Shown: positions 23,412-32,628, counted from the first letter of the stretch. The stretch is 64,000 nucleotides of DNA from Janthinobacterium sp. TND4EL3 (GCF_900156175.1 NZ_FTMV01000009.1:1-64000), one strand, 5' to 3'. Program-made: numbers and translations. The notes: generated by a model from the letters alone, not told the origin.

Positions 23412-24667
23412 CCAGTCCGCGCCGCGTGCTGATGGTGGCCTACCATTTCCCGCCGCTGGCCGGCGGCAGCGGCATCGAGCGCACCGTCGGCTTTGCGCGC
23501 CACCTGCCCGAATGCGGCTGGCAGCCGCTCGTGCTCAGTCCCCGCCCGTTCGCCTATGCGCAGCAGGACCACGCGCAGCGGACGCCATCCACCGTGCGGC
23601 GCACCCTGGCGCTCGACGCGGCGCGCCACCTGGCCATCGCCGGGCGCTATCCGCGCTGCCTGGCCCTGCCCGACCGCTGGAGTTCCTGGTGGCTGAGCGC
23701 CGTGCCGGCCGGCCTGCGCATGATCCGCGCCTACCGGCCAGACGCCATCTGGTCGACGTATCCGATCGCCACGGCGCACCTGATCGCGCTGACCCTGCAA
23801 AAACTCAGCGGCCTGCCGTGGATCGCCGACCTGCGCGACCCCATGCTCGACGACAGCGACCCGCTGGCGCCGTATCCGCCCGAGCCGCGCCTGCACCGCA
23901 TGCACGCGTGGATCGAACAGCGCATCGCGGCGCGCAGCGCGGCCATCGTCTGCACCACGCCGGGCGCCGTCGAAGCGCACCGGCGGCGCCTGTCCCACGT
24001 GGCGGCCGAACGCTTTGCGCTGATCGAAAACGGCTACGATGACGACGGTTTCGGCGCGGCCGGCCTGCACGGGCCGCGCGGCCACCGCCGGCGCTTCCTG
24101 CTGCTGCACAGCGGCGTGATCTACCCGTCCGAGCGCGACCCGCAGCCCCTGTTCGAGGCGCTGGCCCGCCTGCGCCGCGACGGCGAACTGTCCTCCGCCA
24201 CCTTCCAGCTGGTGCTGCGCGCCACGGGCCACGACGCGTGGCTGGCGGGCCTGCTGGCAAAATACGGCATCGGGGATCTGGTGCGCCTGGAGCCGCTGCA
24301 GCCGCGCGGCGCGGCGCTGCGGGAAATGCAGGGCGCAGACGGCCTGCTGCTGCTGCAGGCGGCCAACTGCAACGCGCAGATCCCCGCCAAGCTGTATGAA
24401 TACCTGCGCTGCCGCCGTCCCGTGCTGGCGCTGACCGACCTGGCGGGCGACAGCGCGGCCAAGCTGCGCCACTGCGGCATCGACACCATCGGCCAACTGG
24501 CGTCCAGCGGCGACTGCGCGCGCGCACTGCTGCGTTTTTTGGAGCTGGCCCGCCAGGGCCGGGCGCCGCTGGCCAGCCCCACGGCCATCGCCCTGCAATC
24601 GCGGCAGGCCCGCAGCAACGCCCTGGCCGACTTGCTGGACCTGGTCAGCCACAGGAGAACAGCATGA
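23405..24667 (+). CDS. GT-B glycosyltransferase
   Basis: 420 residues, starting seven bases before the hydrolase 1 stop. The N-terminal RRVLMVAYHFPPLAGGSGIERTV is the family 4-like Gly-rich loop, followed by IWSTYPIATAHL and LPWIADLRDPM. The C-terminal half has LLLHSGVIYPSERDP and a late KLYEYLRCRRPVLAL, which takes the place of the GT4 E-x7-E block. It is a probable cytoplasmic glycosyltransferase of the polysaccharide pathway, donor unknown. Its stop overlaps the TPR gene start as ATGA. Confidence 0.82.
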   Translation: MVTSPRRVLMVAYHFPPLAGGSGIERTVGFARHLPECGWQPLVLSPRPFAYAQQDHAQRTPSTVRRTLALDAARHLAIAGRYPRCLALPDRWSSWWLSAVPAGLRMIRAYRPDAIWSTYPIATAHLIALTLQKLSGLPWIADLRDPMLDDSDPLAPYPPEPRLHRMHAWIEQRIAARSAAIVCTTPGAVEAHRRRLSHVAAERFALIENGYDDDGFGAAGLHGPRGHRRRFLLLHSGVIYPSERDPQPLFEALARLRRDGELSSATFQLVLRATGHDAWLAGLLAKYGIGDLVRLEPLQPRGAALREMQGADGLLLLQAANCNAQIPAKLYEYLRCRRPVLALTDLAGDSAAKLRHCGIDTIGQLASSGDCARALLRFLELARQGRAPLASPTAIALQSRQARSNALADLLDLVSHRRTA

Positions 24668-25368
24668 AACGCCTGATACTTGCCTGCACCCTGGCCGCCG
24701 GCTGCGGCCGCGCCCTGGCGGCGGCCGACTGCCCGCCCTACGTCAAGGGCACGCCGGGCGGCGACTATACGAGCGCGCAAGACCGCGAAGGCCTGTCCGT
24801 GGTCGAGAAATTCCACTTTTCGCGGGCCGTGGAAACGCTCACGCAGGGCATGACGGGCAGCCTGGGCGCCGACATCGGCTACACGCTGGAACACTATCCG
24901 AACCACCACCGGGCCCTGGCCTCGATGGCGAAGCTGGGCCTGCGCCTGAAAAGCGCGCAGCCGCCCGGCGCCCGCTACACGGTCAGCTGCTTTTTCGAGC
25001 GCGCCATCGCCTACGCGCCGCAGGACGTGACGGCGCGCATGGTGTTCGGCAACTACCTGCTGGCCATGGGCCAGGACGGGCCGGCGCTGGAACAGCTGGA
25101 CGCAGCCAGCCGCATGGCGCCGGACCAGGCCACCATCCAGTACAACCTGGGTTTGATGTACGTAAAAAAGAAGGAATACGAGAAGGCCAGCGCGCACGCG
25201 CAAAAAGCCTATGCGCTGGGTTTTCCCCTGCCGGGGCTGAAGAACAAGCTGAAGGCGGCGGGCAAGTGGAAAGAACCGCCGCCGGCACCGGCCGTCGTTG
25301 AAGCGAAGGAAGCGCCGAAAACAGAAGAACCGGCCGTGCCGCCCGTCGAAGAACCTAGCGGGGAATGA
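24664..25368 (+). CDS. Exported TPR protein with Pro/Glu-rich tail
   Basis: 234 residues. The N-terminus MKRLILACTLAAGCGRALA is a signal peptide, possibly cleaved at ALAAAD, so the protein is periplasmic. Residues about 50-190 hold helical repeats, with two recognisable TPR units (DGPALEQLDAASRMAPDQ and YNLGLMYVKKKEYEKASAHA). The tail from about 200 is rich in Pro, Glu and Ala, like a spacer. It is last in the six-gene plus-strand unit and may be an assembly or scaffold factor for the exported polymer. Its 3' end overlaps the converging gene by 14 bases. Confidence 0.75.
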   Translation: MKRLILACTLAAGCGRALAAADCPPYVKGTPGGDYTSAQDREGLSVVEKFHFSRAVETLTQGMTGSLGADIGYTLEHYPNHHRALASMAKLGLRLKSAQPPGARYTVSCFFERAIAYAPQDVTARMVFGNYLLAMGQDGPALEQLDAASRMAPDQATIQYNLGLMYVKKKEYEKASAHAQKAYALGFPLPGLKNKLKAAGKWKEPPPAPAVVEAKEAPKTEEPAVPPVEEPSGE

Positions 25369-26092
25369 CGGCCGGCCGCTGAGCCACGCTCCAATGCGCC
25401 GTCGGCGAGGCGGCCAGCGCGGCAGCCAGGTCGCGCCGCGACTGCGCCTTGTCGGCGGCCGCGCCGATGTGCGCCAGTTCGGCGGGCTGCAGCACGGTCA
25501 CCGTCAGCAGCATCACTTCGCCGTATGGCGTGGCGAAGGATGGCGGTATCGTGGCCGTGCCCTGGGACAGCAGCACGCCCACCTGTTCGTCCTGGTCTTC
25601 GAGGCCGGCCGGGGCATCGCGCACGTCCAGCACCATCGACACGCTGCCGTGGCGCTGCACCAGCAGATCGATGGAGCCATGGTCGGCCACGTTCTGGCTG
25701 ACCTGGTAGATCACGTCGAACAGCCACGATGCCTGCAAGGGCTGGCCGTCGAAGGCGGCCAGCGGCGCCTCGATGCACACTTCCAGCAGGTGGCCGCGCG
25801 GCACGAACACGTCGTCGTCATCCTCGAACGGATCGCTCAAGCCGTCGCTGGCGATGAGGATGGTATCGGCGCGGCGGATCACGCGCCAGGCCTGGCGCAG
25901 CGACGGCCAGCGGGGGCCTCCCATGAAGGCCGGATTGACCAGCGGCGCCAGCACGTCGGCGTCTGCCGTGCCCAGGGTGGCATAAAAGGCGTCGCGCGCG
26001 GCGCAGGCCGTGGACAGCATCTGCGCGCCCGCTTCCTTGCCGACGACGGCGTCGTCCGGCTGCGGTACCTGTGGAATATCGTTTTCAGGCAT
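25355..26092 (-). CDS. Hypothetical acidic protein (possibly suppressor-of-fused-like)
   Basis: 245 residues, no signal peptide or membrane segment. The middle contains ILIASDGLSDPFEDDDD and VPRGHLLEVCIEAPL, then SWLFDVIYQVSQNVADHG. The LSDP-type turn and the alternating strands remind me of the suppressor-of-fused domain used by many bacterial immunity proteins, but the match is weak and made by eye. It is monocistronic, followed on the minus strand by the converging TPR gene and preceded by a 120-base palindrome. I do not assign a function. Confidence 0.6.
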   Translation of the reverse strand: MPENDIPQVPQPDDAVVGKEAGAQMLSTACAARDAFYATLGTADADVLAPLVNPAFMGGPRWPSLRQAWRVIRRADTILIASDGLSDPFEDDDDVFVPRGHLLEVCIEAPLAAFDGQPLQASWLFDVIYQVSQNVADHGSIDLLVQRHGSVSMVLDVRDAPAGLEDQDEQVGVLLSQGTATIPPSFATPYGEVMLLTVTVLQPAELAHIGAAADKAQSRRDLAAALAASPTAHWSVAQRPAVIPR

Positions 26093-26112
26093 GTTATCAA
26101 TCCATTATTTAC

Positions 26113-26232
26113 GACACCTGACAAAACCGTAGCGAGCGGACGGGACAGGTGGCCAAGAAGCGCAGCCGTACTCTGGTACGGTGAGCATCGCAGGCCGCCT
26201 ATACCGACGCGCGGCAGGGTTGGTCGGGTGTC
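26113..26232. repeat. 120-base imperfect palindromic intergenic element
   Basis: The outer arms at 26113-26128 and 26217-26232 pair in 13 of 16 positions. At the exact centre is a perfect six-base stem, CCGTAC (26166-26171) with GTACGG (26176-26181) around a TCTG loop. Partial pairing (AGG-GGCC words) continues in between. It fills the gap between two minus-strand genes and overlaps the stop codon of the upstream one. It resembles REP/MITE-like intergenic repeats and could act as a transcript-end structure. Confidence 0.6.
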
Positions 26233-26674
26233 AATCAGCAGGAGGAAAATCGTGATAATTACGGGGCAGATAGCCCCAGATGCGCGCGACCCGGTCGCGC
26301 ACCTCGAAATCAAAGCCGATGCGTTCAAGCTCCGGCACGATCCACACGCCATGGTCGATGATTTTCTTCGGCAGCAGCATGGCCACGTGTTCTTCCGAGT
26401 GCAGGCTGATGTCCAGCCACTCCACGCCCAGGAAGGGGAACGGCGGGTGGTAGTCCCATTCCGTGTCCCAGCGCGAGACGTAGCCCGACACGGAGCCGTA
26501 GCGGTAGGACGGCACCCAGTCGGTGCGCCCGCGCATGAAGGCCAGCAGCTCGTTCCACTTGCAGTCGTTGGCGGCTCCCGCCAGGTTGCGCCGCGCGATG
26601 TGGCCGCGCAGCTTGCGCTTGATGTCGTCGCCGCCCGCATCGGCCAGCGGCAGGCAGGCGTGCGCCGCTGCCAC
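26231..26674 (-). CDS. DUF6678-family protein
   Basis: About 147 residues if it starts at GTG 26672-26674, which overlaps the last base of the purT stop codon; no ATG is placed suitably, so the start is tentative. The body has CKWNELLAFM, then WDTEWDYHPPFPFLGVEWLDI and IGFDFEVRDRVARIWGY. This is the layout of DUF6678, small soluble proteins of unknown function that share a fold with some immunity proteins. It is probably co-transcribed with purT as a hitch-hiker. The stop lies inside the arm of the downstream palindrome. Confidence 0.6.
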   Translation of the reverse strand: MAAAHACLPLADAGGDDIKRKLRGHIARRNLAGAANDCKWNELLAFMRGRTDWVPSYRYGSVSGYVSRWDTEWDYHPPFPFLGVEWLDISLHSEEHVAMLLPKKIIDHGVWIVPELERIGFDFEVRDRVARIWGYLPRNYHDFPPAD

Positions 26675-27903
26675 TATTTCGCCACCGGCCTGACCTTGGA
26701 CGCGGCCAGCACCGCGCGCGCGCGCGCCGTGTCGATATCGTCGGCCGTGGCCAGCGCCACGCCCATGCGGCGGCGGGCGAACGATTCCGGCTTGCCGAAC
26801 AGGCGCAGGTCCGCGCCCGGCACGCTCAGGGCATCGGCCACGCCTTCGAAGGCGATGCCTTTCGCTTCCAGCTGGCCGTAGATGACGGCCGAGGCGCCGG
26901 GCGAGCGCAGCGCCACGTTGACGGGCAAGCCGAGGATGGCTTTCGCGTGCAGCTCGAATTCGCTCTGCACCTGGCTGGCCATGGTGACCATGCCCGTGTC
27001 GTGCGGACGGGGGCTCACTTCCGAGAACCACACCATGTCGCCCTTGACGAACAGCTCCACGCCGAACAGGCCCAGGCCGCCCAGGTTGTCCGTCACCTTG
27101 CGCGCGATGTCGCGCGCGCGCTCCAGCGCCAATGGCGCCATGCGGGCCGGCTGCCACGATTCGACGTAGTCGCCGTGCACCTGCAGGTGGCCGATCGGCT
27201 CGCAGAACTGCGTTTCGATCTGTCCCGAGGCGCCGACGGCGCGCACGGTCAGCAGGGTGATTTCATAATCGAAGTCGATGAAGCCTTCGACGATGACCCG
27301 GCCCGTATCGACACGGCCGCCGCTGGCCGCATACGCCCACGCCGTCTCCACGTCAGCGGCGCTATCGAGCTTGGACTGGCCCTTGCCCGACGACGACATC
27401 ACGGGTTTCACGACGCACGGGAAGCCGATCTGCTGGCACGCCAGCTGCAGCTCCTGCAGGCTGCTGGCGAAGCGGTAGGGAGAAGTCGCCACGCCGAGCG
27501 TTTCGGCGGCCAGGGTGCGGATGCCTTCGCGGTTCATCGTCAACACGGCCGCGCGCGCGTTCGGGATGCAGGTGATCTGGCCCGCCGCTTCCAGCGCGGC
27601 CAGGGTATCGGTGGCGATGGCTTCGATTTCCGGCACGATCAGGTCCGGCTTTTCCAGCGCGATCAGGGCCGCCAGGGCCACGCCGTCGCTCATGTCGATC
27701 ACGTGCGAGCGGTGCGCCACCGGGTGGCCCGGCGCGTTCGGATAGCGGTCGACGGCAATCACTTCCACGCCCAGGCGCTGCAGCGCGATGATCACTTCCT
27801 TGCCCAGTTCGCCGGAACCCAGCAGCATGACCTTGATGGCGGTGGAAGACAGGGGCGTGCCGAAAGTGCGCGGCGCGATGGTGCTGCTGGTGCGGATAGT
27901 CAT
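26674..27903 (-). CDS. purT: Formate-dependent phosphoribosylglycinamide formyltransferase
   Basis: 409 residues from ATG 27901-27903; a longer frame upstream lacks a family match. This is an ATP-grasp enzyme that makes formyl-GAR from GAR, formate and ATP in purine synthesis, an alternative to folate-dependent PurN. Visible motifs are [43 protein letters not shown] (nucleotide-binding lysines) and [15 protein letters not shown] (metal-binding Glu). The length matches the family. A stem-loop lies in the leader just upstream. Confidence 0.95.
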   Translation of the reverse strand: MTIRTSSTIAPRTFGTPLSSTAIKVMLLGSGELGKEVIIALQRLGVEVIAVDRYPNAPGHPVAHRSHVIDMSDGVALAALIALEKPDLIVPEIEAIATDTLAALEAAGQITCIPNARAAVLTMNREGIRTLAAETLGVATSPYRFASSLQELQLACQQIGFPCVVKPVMSSSGKGQSKLDSAADVETAWAYAASGGRVDTGRVIVEGFIDFDYEITLLTVRAVGASGQIETQFCEPIGHLQVHGDYVESWQPARMAPLALERARDIARKVTDNLGGLGLFGVELFVKGDMVWFSEVSPRPHDTGMVTMASQVQSEFELHAKAILGLPVNVALRSPGASAVIYGQLEAKGIAFEGVADALSVPGADLRLFGKPESFARRRMGVALATADDIDTARARAVLAASKVRPVAK

Positions 27904-27927
27904 GGGCAGGGTCAGTCTGGCAATGGA

Positions 27928-27963
27928 AAGATGGCCGGAACTATAGCAAATGCCGGCCATCTT
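27928..27963 (-). terminator. Inverted repeat between VOC gene and purT, possible terminator
   Basis: An 11-base perfect stem (27928-27938 with 27953-27963) encloses a 14-base AT-rich loop. Read on the minus strand it follows the VOC gene and is trailed by a short TTT, so it may be a weak terminator for that gene or a structure in the purT leader. The T-run is poor, which limits confidence. Confidence 0.45.
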
Positions 27964-28009
27964 GGACAGGGCGCGCCGCTGCCGTGCGCCCCCTGCCCCA
28001 CGCGGCAGG

Positions 28010-28507
28010 CTAGCCCGCGTACGCCCGCTTGATTTGCGCGATGTCGATCTTTTTCATGCCCATCATGGCTTTCATCACGCGCTGCGCCTTGACGGGGTCG
28101 GGGTCCGTCAGCAGCTTGATCATGAGGGTGGGCACGATTTGCCACGATACCCCGAACTGGTCCTTGAGCCAGCTGCATTGCTGCGCTTCCGGCGGTCCGC
28201 CCCGGGACAGCTGGTTCCAGTAGTGGTCGACCTCATCCTGGGTTTCGCAATTGACCTGGAACGAGATGGCCTCGGAAAACTGGAATTGCGGCCCGCCGTT
28301 CAAGCCCGTAAACGTCTGGCCATCGAGTTCGAAGGCCACCGTCAGCACGCTGCCCGGCTCCTGGCCGTGGATTTCCTTGCCTTCCTCGCCGTAGCGCAGG
28401 ATCTGGCCGATCTTTGAATTGGGAAATATTTCCGTATAAAACCGGGCCGCCGCCTCGGCATTGCCGTTGAACCATAAACATGGGGTAATCTTTTGTACGC
28501 TGTGCAT
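28010..28507 (-). CDS. VOC-family protein (PhnB/3-dmu-9_3-mt type)
   Basis: 165 residues from ATG 28507, with AAGGGAG in good position. The N-terminus [27 protein letters not shown] is the signature of this vicinal-oxygen-chelate subfamily. [27 protein letters not shown] and the C-terminal [17 protein letters not shown] follow. These are small cytoplasmic metal-binding proteins; most have no known substrate, and an old methyltransferase name for them is misleading. It is monocistronic. Confidence 0.85.
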   Translation of the reverse strand: MHSVQKITPCLWFNGNAEAAARFYTEIFPNSKIGQILRYGEEGKEIHGQEPGSVLTVAFELDGQTFTGLNGGPQFQFSEAISFQVNCETQDEVDHYWNQLSRGGPPEAQQCSWLKDQFGVSWQIVPTLMIKLLTDPDPVKAQRVMKAMMGMKKIDIAQIKRAYAG

Positions 28508-28641
28508 GATGTCTCCCTTGGTTGATTACAACACCCTTCCCGCACGGGAAAGCCGGCCGACTATCATAGCCAATCGGGCGACGTCACGGCGCGCGGGATG
28601 ACAGCCTTGCAGCGGCGCAAACAATTACCGTGACAGGCAAA

Positions 28642-29358
28642 TTAATCGATCACAAATACGGAAAAATTTGAATTAATGAATTTGGGCTGCCAGGGAGCAT
28701 TCAGCACGCGGATATTCGCTACGCCCCGTTTTTCAAAACCGTCCGCGGTAAAAGTCCAACCGAGAATGCGATCGTCACTGCCATAACGCTGCGTGTACTG
28801 GGGTGCTTGCCCCACGGTGGTGATTTCCTGATTGACTTTTACCAGCGCAAAGAACGTCCGCTCTTCACGCTCTTTCAATTCCACCATTTGTCTGACTGAA
28901 TCATCAAAGAGTTTGCGTGCGACCGCTTGTTGCGCCGCAGGCATTGCCGCGAACCTGGCTTCCTGCTCCGCATCAACGCCGAAATGACCGCTGCTCAGTC
29001 CGCCGTGATAGCCGATGACGGCAAAGCTGCTGACGATTTTCCTGGGCGCGGCCGTGAACACATAATTGGCACAGGAGGAAAAACAATACTCCAGCACCTT
29101 CACCACAAGACCTTGCTGATGGACCCAGGTGCCCAGCGCGATGCCGGCGTCGGTGCTGCCGCCCTTGCTGCGTATCGCCAGCACCAGCGGTTTCTTGTCC
29201 AGAGCGTCAAATAATCCGAATATCTCCTTGTTACCCGCCTGGGTAATATTCCCGGCGTAGTTCAATTCTCCATTATCGATATAAACATGCGTTGTTTCTT
29301 CCGCCCGCACTATGTATGCATTCGAGGCCAGGAACAGCAAAACAAGCAGGTTTTTCAT
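28642..29358 (-). CDS. Exported ClpP/crotonase-like protease-fold protein
   Basis: 238 residues from ATG 29356-29358, chosen because it begins a normal signal peptide (NLLVLLFLASNAYIVRA); a start 42 bases upstream would bury it. LAIRSKGGSTDAGIALG followed by YCFSSCANYVFTAAPRK resembles the Clp-protease/periplasmic COG3904 fold, in which a Ser in the SSC block would be the nucleophile. IGYHGGLSSGHFG follows. GC is lower than in neighbouring genes, suggesting acquisition. The target is unknown. Confidence 0.65.
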   Translation of the reverse strand: MKNLLVLLFLASNAYIVRAEETTHVYIDNGELNYAGNITQAGNKEIFGLFDALDKKPLVLAIRSKGGSTDAGIALGTWVHQQGLVVKVLEYCFSSCANYVFTAAPRKIVSSFAVIGYHGGLSSGHFGVDAEQEARFAAMPAAQQAVARKLFDDSVRQMVELKEREERTFFALVKVNQEITTVGQAPQYTQRYGSDDRILGWTFTADGFEKRGVANIRVLNAPWQPKFINSNFSVFVID

Positions 29359-29538
29359 AATATTCGCAAGAAGATAAATTTTCACCGGCAGCGCGTCCAT
29401 TGCACAGGCATGGATTATTCCATGGCCTATCCGGCCATTGAAAACGAAATGTGCCTGAATGTAAACCTATTTGCGGCCGCGCCATCGCCGCGTCACTGCA
29501 TGGGCAGTGACGGTGACAAGCCAGATGCAGCGCGTTGC

Positions 29539-30078
29539 TCAGGTGTCGAGACCGTAAAACACGGCCACCAGGATGGCGATATTGTTGCAGGCGCGGGAAA
29601 AGGTTGTTGTCGCATAGGCAACGGCCACGCCCGGCTCGCGGTAGCGCAGGTAGACAAAGCTGAACATGGCGCCGGAACCGAGCGCGACGATGGCGTGCAG
29701 CAGGCCGCCGCTGATGAAATGCACGATGGCCCACAGGATGGCGCCGATGAAGACGCTCAGCTGGCACGTGGCGCCCAGGCGCCTGAGGATTTCCAGCGGC
29801 AGCAGCTGGCCGAGGAAGGTTTCCAGGATCGGTGAATAGATCACCACCCAGAACACCAGCAGCGGGACGGACATTTCGCGCTTGAACTTGGCCAGGCCCG
29901 TGTGCGCGCCCCAGTATTCGGGCGGCAGCAGCCATTTGGTGACGATGAGGATGGCAAAGCACAGCACGCAGGTGAGCAAGCCCCAGCCGAGGCCGGCCAA
30001 GGCCAGGTGCAGCACGGGCGGCGCCGGCTTGTCGGCGTCTTCCGGGTTGGAAACATCGTTGCTGCTGCGCACTTGCAT
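29539..30078 (-). CDS. CPBP-like integral membrane protein
   Basis: 179 residues from ATG 30076-30078, which has CAGGA upstream. Four to five hydrophobic segments are visible. YSPILETFLGQLLPLEILRR and LWAIVHFISGG resemble the Glu and His positions of CPBP/Abi intramembrane proteases, although the classic EExxxR pair is reduced to a single Glu, so activity is uncertain. A C-terminal segment reads FSFVYLRYREPGVAVAYATT, which also fits the family. It is monocistronic. Confidence 0.55.
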   Translation of the reverse strand: MQVRSSNDVSNPEDADKPAPPVLHLALAGLGWGLLTCVLCFAILIVTKWLLPPEYWGAHTGLAKFKREMSVPLLVFWVVIYSPILETFLGQLLPLEILRRLGATCQLSVFIGAILWAIVHFISGGLLHAIVALGSGAMFSFVYLRYREPGVAVAYATTTFSRACNNIAILVAVFYGLDT

Positions 30079-30179
30079 GAGATGTCCTGGCGGTGGTCCA
30101 GCTCTCATTGTAGCGCGGAATATGGCGCTTGGCGCGCGGCGCGGCGCAGGGCGCGCCGCGCCCTCCCGGCGCGGCGGCG

Positions 30180-31760
30180 TCAGGCCGCCAGCCGCAAGGG
30201 GCCGTTGGCCGGCCTGGCCAGCTTGAAAATCCCCACTTCCTGCTCCAGCTGGGCCGCCTGCTGCTGCAATTCGTGCGCGGCGGCGGCGGCCTGCTCGACC
30301 AGGGCCGCGTTCTGCTGGGTCACGCGGTCCATGTCGACGATGGCGCGGTTGACCTGCTCGATGCCGGCCCCCTGCTCCTGCGTGGCATGGCTGATCTCGG
30401 CCATGATGCCCGTCACTCGGCCGATGCCGGCCACCACCTCGTGCATGGTGGCGCCCGCCTGTTCGACGAGCACCGTGCCCGTGCCCACCTTGCTGACGGA
30501 ATCGTCGATCAGGGCCTTGATTTCGCGCGCGGCGGCGCTGGACCTCTGCGCCAGGTTGCGCACTTCCGTCGCCACCACGGCAAAGCCCCTGCCCTGCTCG
30601 CCCGCGCGCGCCGCTTCCACGGCCGCGTTCAGGGCCAGGATATTCGTCTGGAAGGCGATGCTGTCGATCACGCCGATGATGTCGACGATCTTGTTCGACG
30701 AGGCGTTGATCAGGCCCATGGTGTGCACCACTTCGGCCACGGCCTTGCCGCCCTGCTCCGACACGGCGGACGCCTCGCGCGCCAGGCGGTTGGCCTGCTG
30801 CGCGTTGTCCGCATTCTGGCGCACGGTGGAAATCAGTTCTTCCATCGACGAGGCCACTTCTTCCAGCGAGCCGGCCTGCTGCTCCGTGCGCTGCGACAGG
30901 TCGCGGTTGCCGGAAGCGATCTCGGTCGATGCCGTGGCGATGCTTTCCGTGCCGTGGCGCACCTTGCCGACGATGGCGGCCAGGTTATCGCGCATGGTCT
31001 TGATGGCGAACAATAAACTGCTGTCGTCGCCGTCGCGCGTGTGCACGTCGATGGCCAGCTCGCCCTGGGCGATGCGGCCCGCGATGGCGGCCGCATACGC
31101 CGGTTCGCCGCCCAGCTGGCGCAGCAGGCCCCGCGTGATGACGGTGGCGACCGCAATACAAATGAGCACGCTGAGCGCGGCCAGCACGCCGATCCAGCGC
31201 AGCGACTGGCCGTAGATGCCGCGCGCGGCCATGCTGGCCTGGTCCGATTCCTGCTGCACGGTTTTCAGCACGGTGTCGATGTCGGCGACGATCTGGCGCC
31301 GCAGGGGACTGCATTCGTCGACGAGGAAGGTGGCGTACTGCTCCATCTGCCCCGCCGCGCGGAACTGGCGCGGACGCTGCAGCTCCTGCGCCATGGCTTT
31401 CAGGCCCGTGCTGACTTTCTCGAATTGCGCGTCGCCGGCGAACTTCGGCGCCAGTTTCGCCAGCGCTTCCAGGTACAGCGCCTTCTGGCTGTCGAGGATG
31501 GCCAGTTCCTTCTCGGCGGCGGCCTGGTCGCGGAAGATGTAGGCGTTGCGGGCCGCCAGGCCCGTCTGGTCGAGCGCTTCGCGCGCCACGTACAGCGGTT
31601 CGAGCTTTTCCTGCTGTACCTTGTCCTGCGCGCCCATGGCGTCGGCGATGGCGCCCATGCGCAGCAGCGCGAACGCGGCCAGCACCAGCATGAGGATGAC
31701 CAGCGCGGCAAAGCCTGCGCTCAGGCGCGCGCCTATCGTCAGACGATTGAATGACATCAT
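30180..31760 (-). CDS. Methyl-accepting chemotaxis protein
   Basis: 526 residues from the first of two adjacent ATGs at 31758-31760. TM1 is at about residues 11-32 and TM2 at about 190-212, bracketing a ~155-residue periplasmic four-helix-bundle sensor (4HB_MCP type, residues 33-189). A HAMP domain follows ([21 protein letters not shown]). The signalling hairpin tip contains [20 protein letters not shown] and EVRNLAQRS. No CheR-docking pentapeptide ends the protein. It senses an unknown ligand or redox cue and feeds CheA/CheW at the pole. A perfect FNR-type box lies about 270 bases upstream. Confidence 0.92.
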   Translation of the reverse strand: MMSFNRLTIGARLSAGFAALVILMLVLAAFALLRMGAIADAMGAQDKVQQEKLEPLYVAREALDQTGLAARNAYIFRDQAAAEKELAILDSQKALYLEALAKLAPKFAGDAQFEKVSTGLKAMAQELQRPRQFRAAGQMEQYATFLVDECSPLRRQIVADIDTVLKTVQQESDQASMAARGIYGQSLRWIGVLAALSVLICIAVATVITRGLLRQLGGEPAYAAAIAGRIAQGELAIDVHTRDGDDSSLLFAIKTMRDNLAAIVGKVRHGTESIATASTEIASGNRDLSQRTEQQAGSLEEVASSMEELISTVRQNADNAQQANRLAREASAVSEQGGKAVAEVVHTMGLINASSNKIVDIIGVIDSIAFQTNILALNAAVEAARAGEQGRGFAVVATEVRNLAQRSSAAAREIKALIDDSVSKVGTGTVLVEQAGATMHEVVAGIGRVTGIMAEISHATQEQGAGIEQVNRAIVDMDRVTQQNAALVEQAAAAAHELQQQAAQLEQEVGIFKLARPANGPLRLAA

Positions 31761-32024
31761 TGTTTTTATTGCCCTGTATAAAGTTGATTGTTGCCGCTTA
31801 CGCCAGGCAAGCCCCGCCAGGGCTTGCCGGACACCGGCGATCTGCTCGCCGTCGTCTTGCCTTTCCCGCATGGTGCGGGATGGGTCTCCGACTGGCGTTT
31901 TTTGGGCAGTCAGCTTCTATTCCGGGCAATGTGTACGCGCGAACAATCGCCACGCGGTACAAGAGCGCACTGGATTATATGCGAACAGCGTTGTGGATGA
32001 TTCCACGCGCTCACTTTTAATGCC

Positions 32025-32038
32025 TTGATGCAAATCAA
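32025..32038. promoter_or_regulatory. FNR/ANR-type box upstream of the chemotaxis receptor
   Basis: TTGAT-GCAA-ATCAA is a perfect FNR/ANR palindrome. It overlaps the stop codon of the thioesterase gene (32035-32037) and lies upstream of the MCP, whose start is at 31760. The ~270-base gap between box and start leaves room for a class II promoter with a long leader. Confidence 0.5.
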
Positions 32039-32484
32039 GAAGTGCCGTGTCCGCCCGCGCCCGGGGCGTCGATGACGGCCATGGTGATGCGCGAGATGCA
32101 GCACAGCTTGCCCTGCTCGTCGACGATGCGGATTTCCCAGACCTGGCTGCCGCGGCCACGGTGGATGGGCGTGGCGCGCCCCGTCACGTGGCCCCCGCGC
32201 ACGCTGCGCAGGTGATTGGCGTTGATTTCCTGGCCCACGCTCACGTGGCGGCGGCTGTCCAGGCAGGCATTCGAGGCCATGCTGCCCAGGGTTTCGGCCA
32301 GCAAGACGGAAGCGCCGCCATGCAGCAGTCTAAAAGGCTGCATGGTGCGGTGGTCGACGGGCATGGTCGCCTCGATCCAGTCTGGGCCGAAGGCCGTGAA
32401 GGTAATGCCCAGGTGGCGCATGGCCGTGCCCTCGCTGGCGGCGTTGAGGGCGGCCAGGTCGAGCGGTGCGTGCCAGATTTCCAT
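32035..32484 (-). CDS. Hotdog-fold thioesterase (PaaI/MenI type)
   Basis: 149 residues from ATG 32482-32484 (GGGGTC upstream); longer starts add residues outside the fold. EGTAMRHLGITFTAFGPDWIEATMPV and QPFRLLHGGASVLLAETLGSMAS, with its HGG loop and catalytic Glu, mark the 4HBT hotdog family of acyl-CoA thioesterases such as MenI and PaaI. VGQEINANHLRSVRGGHVTG completes the core. The substrate may be DHNA-CoA or an aromatic or medium-chain acyl-CoA. The gene is monocistronic and divergent from lpxO. Confidence 0.85.
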   Translation of the reverse strand: MEIWHAPLDLAALNAASEGTAMRHLGITFTAFGPDWIEATMPVDHRTMQPFRLLHGGASVLLAETLGSMASNACLDSRRHVSVGQEINANHLRSVRGGHVTGRATPIHRGRGSQVWEIRIVDEQGKLCCISRITMAVIDAPGAGGHGTS

Positions 32485-32593
32485 TGTGACCCCATATAGG
32501 TGGTGAAATAAAGCCATTGTAGGCCAGTGCCGCCCCGCGCGCCCCTTCATCTTTCCTTCACCCAGGCACGGGGTGGCGGTGGCATTAACTGGT

Positions 32594-32599
32594 TATAAT
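32594..32599 (+). promoter_or_regulatory. Candidate -10 element of the lpxO promoter
   Basis: A perfect TATAAT lies 30 bases before the lpxO start, between divergent genes. The -35 region at the right spacing (about 32571-32576) is poor, so this is a -10-driven or activated promoter at best. Confidence 0.45.
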
Positions 32600-32628
32600 T
32601 GCCCCATTCTTAAAAAACGAGGTTGTGT

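Noticed and set aside
4767-25368. An exosortase or PEP-CTERM substrate hidden in the locus
   Set aside because: I looked for the exosortase Cys/Arg/His membrane motifs and for a VPEP tail with a final membrane segment and basic end; no protein in the window shows them.
25355-25368. A terminator between the TPR gene and the converging hypothetical gene
   Set aside because: The two genes overlap by 14 bases and no hairpin plus T-run was found there.
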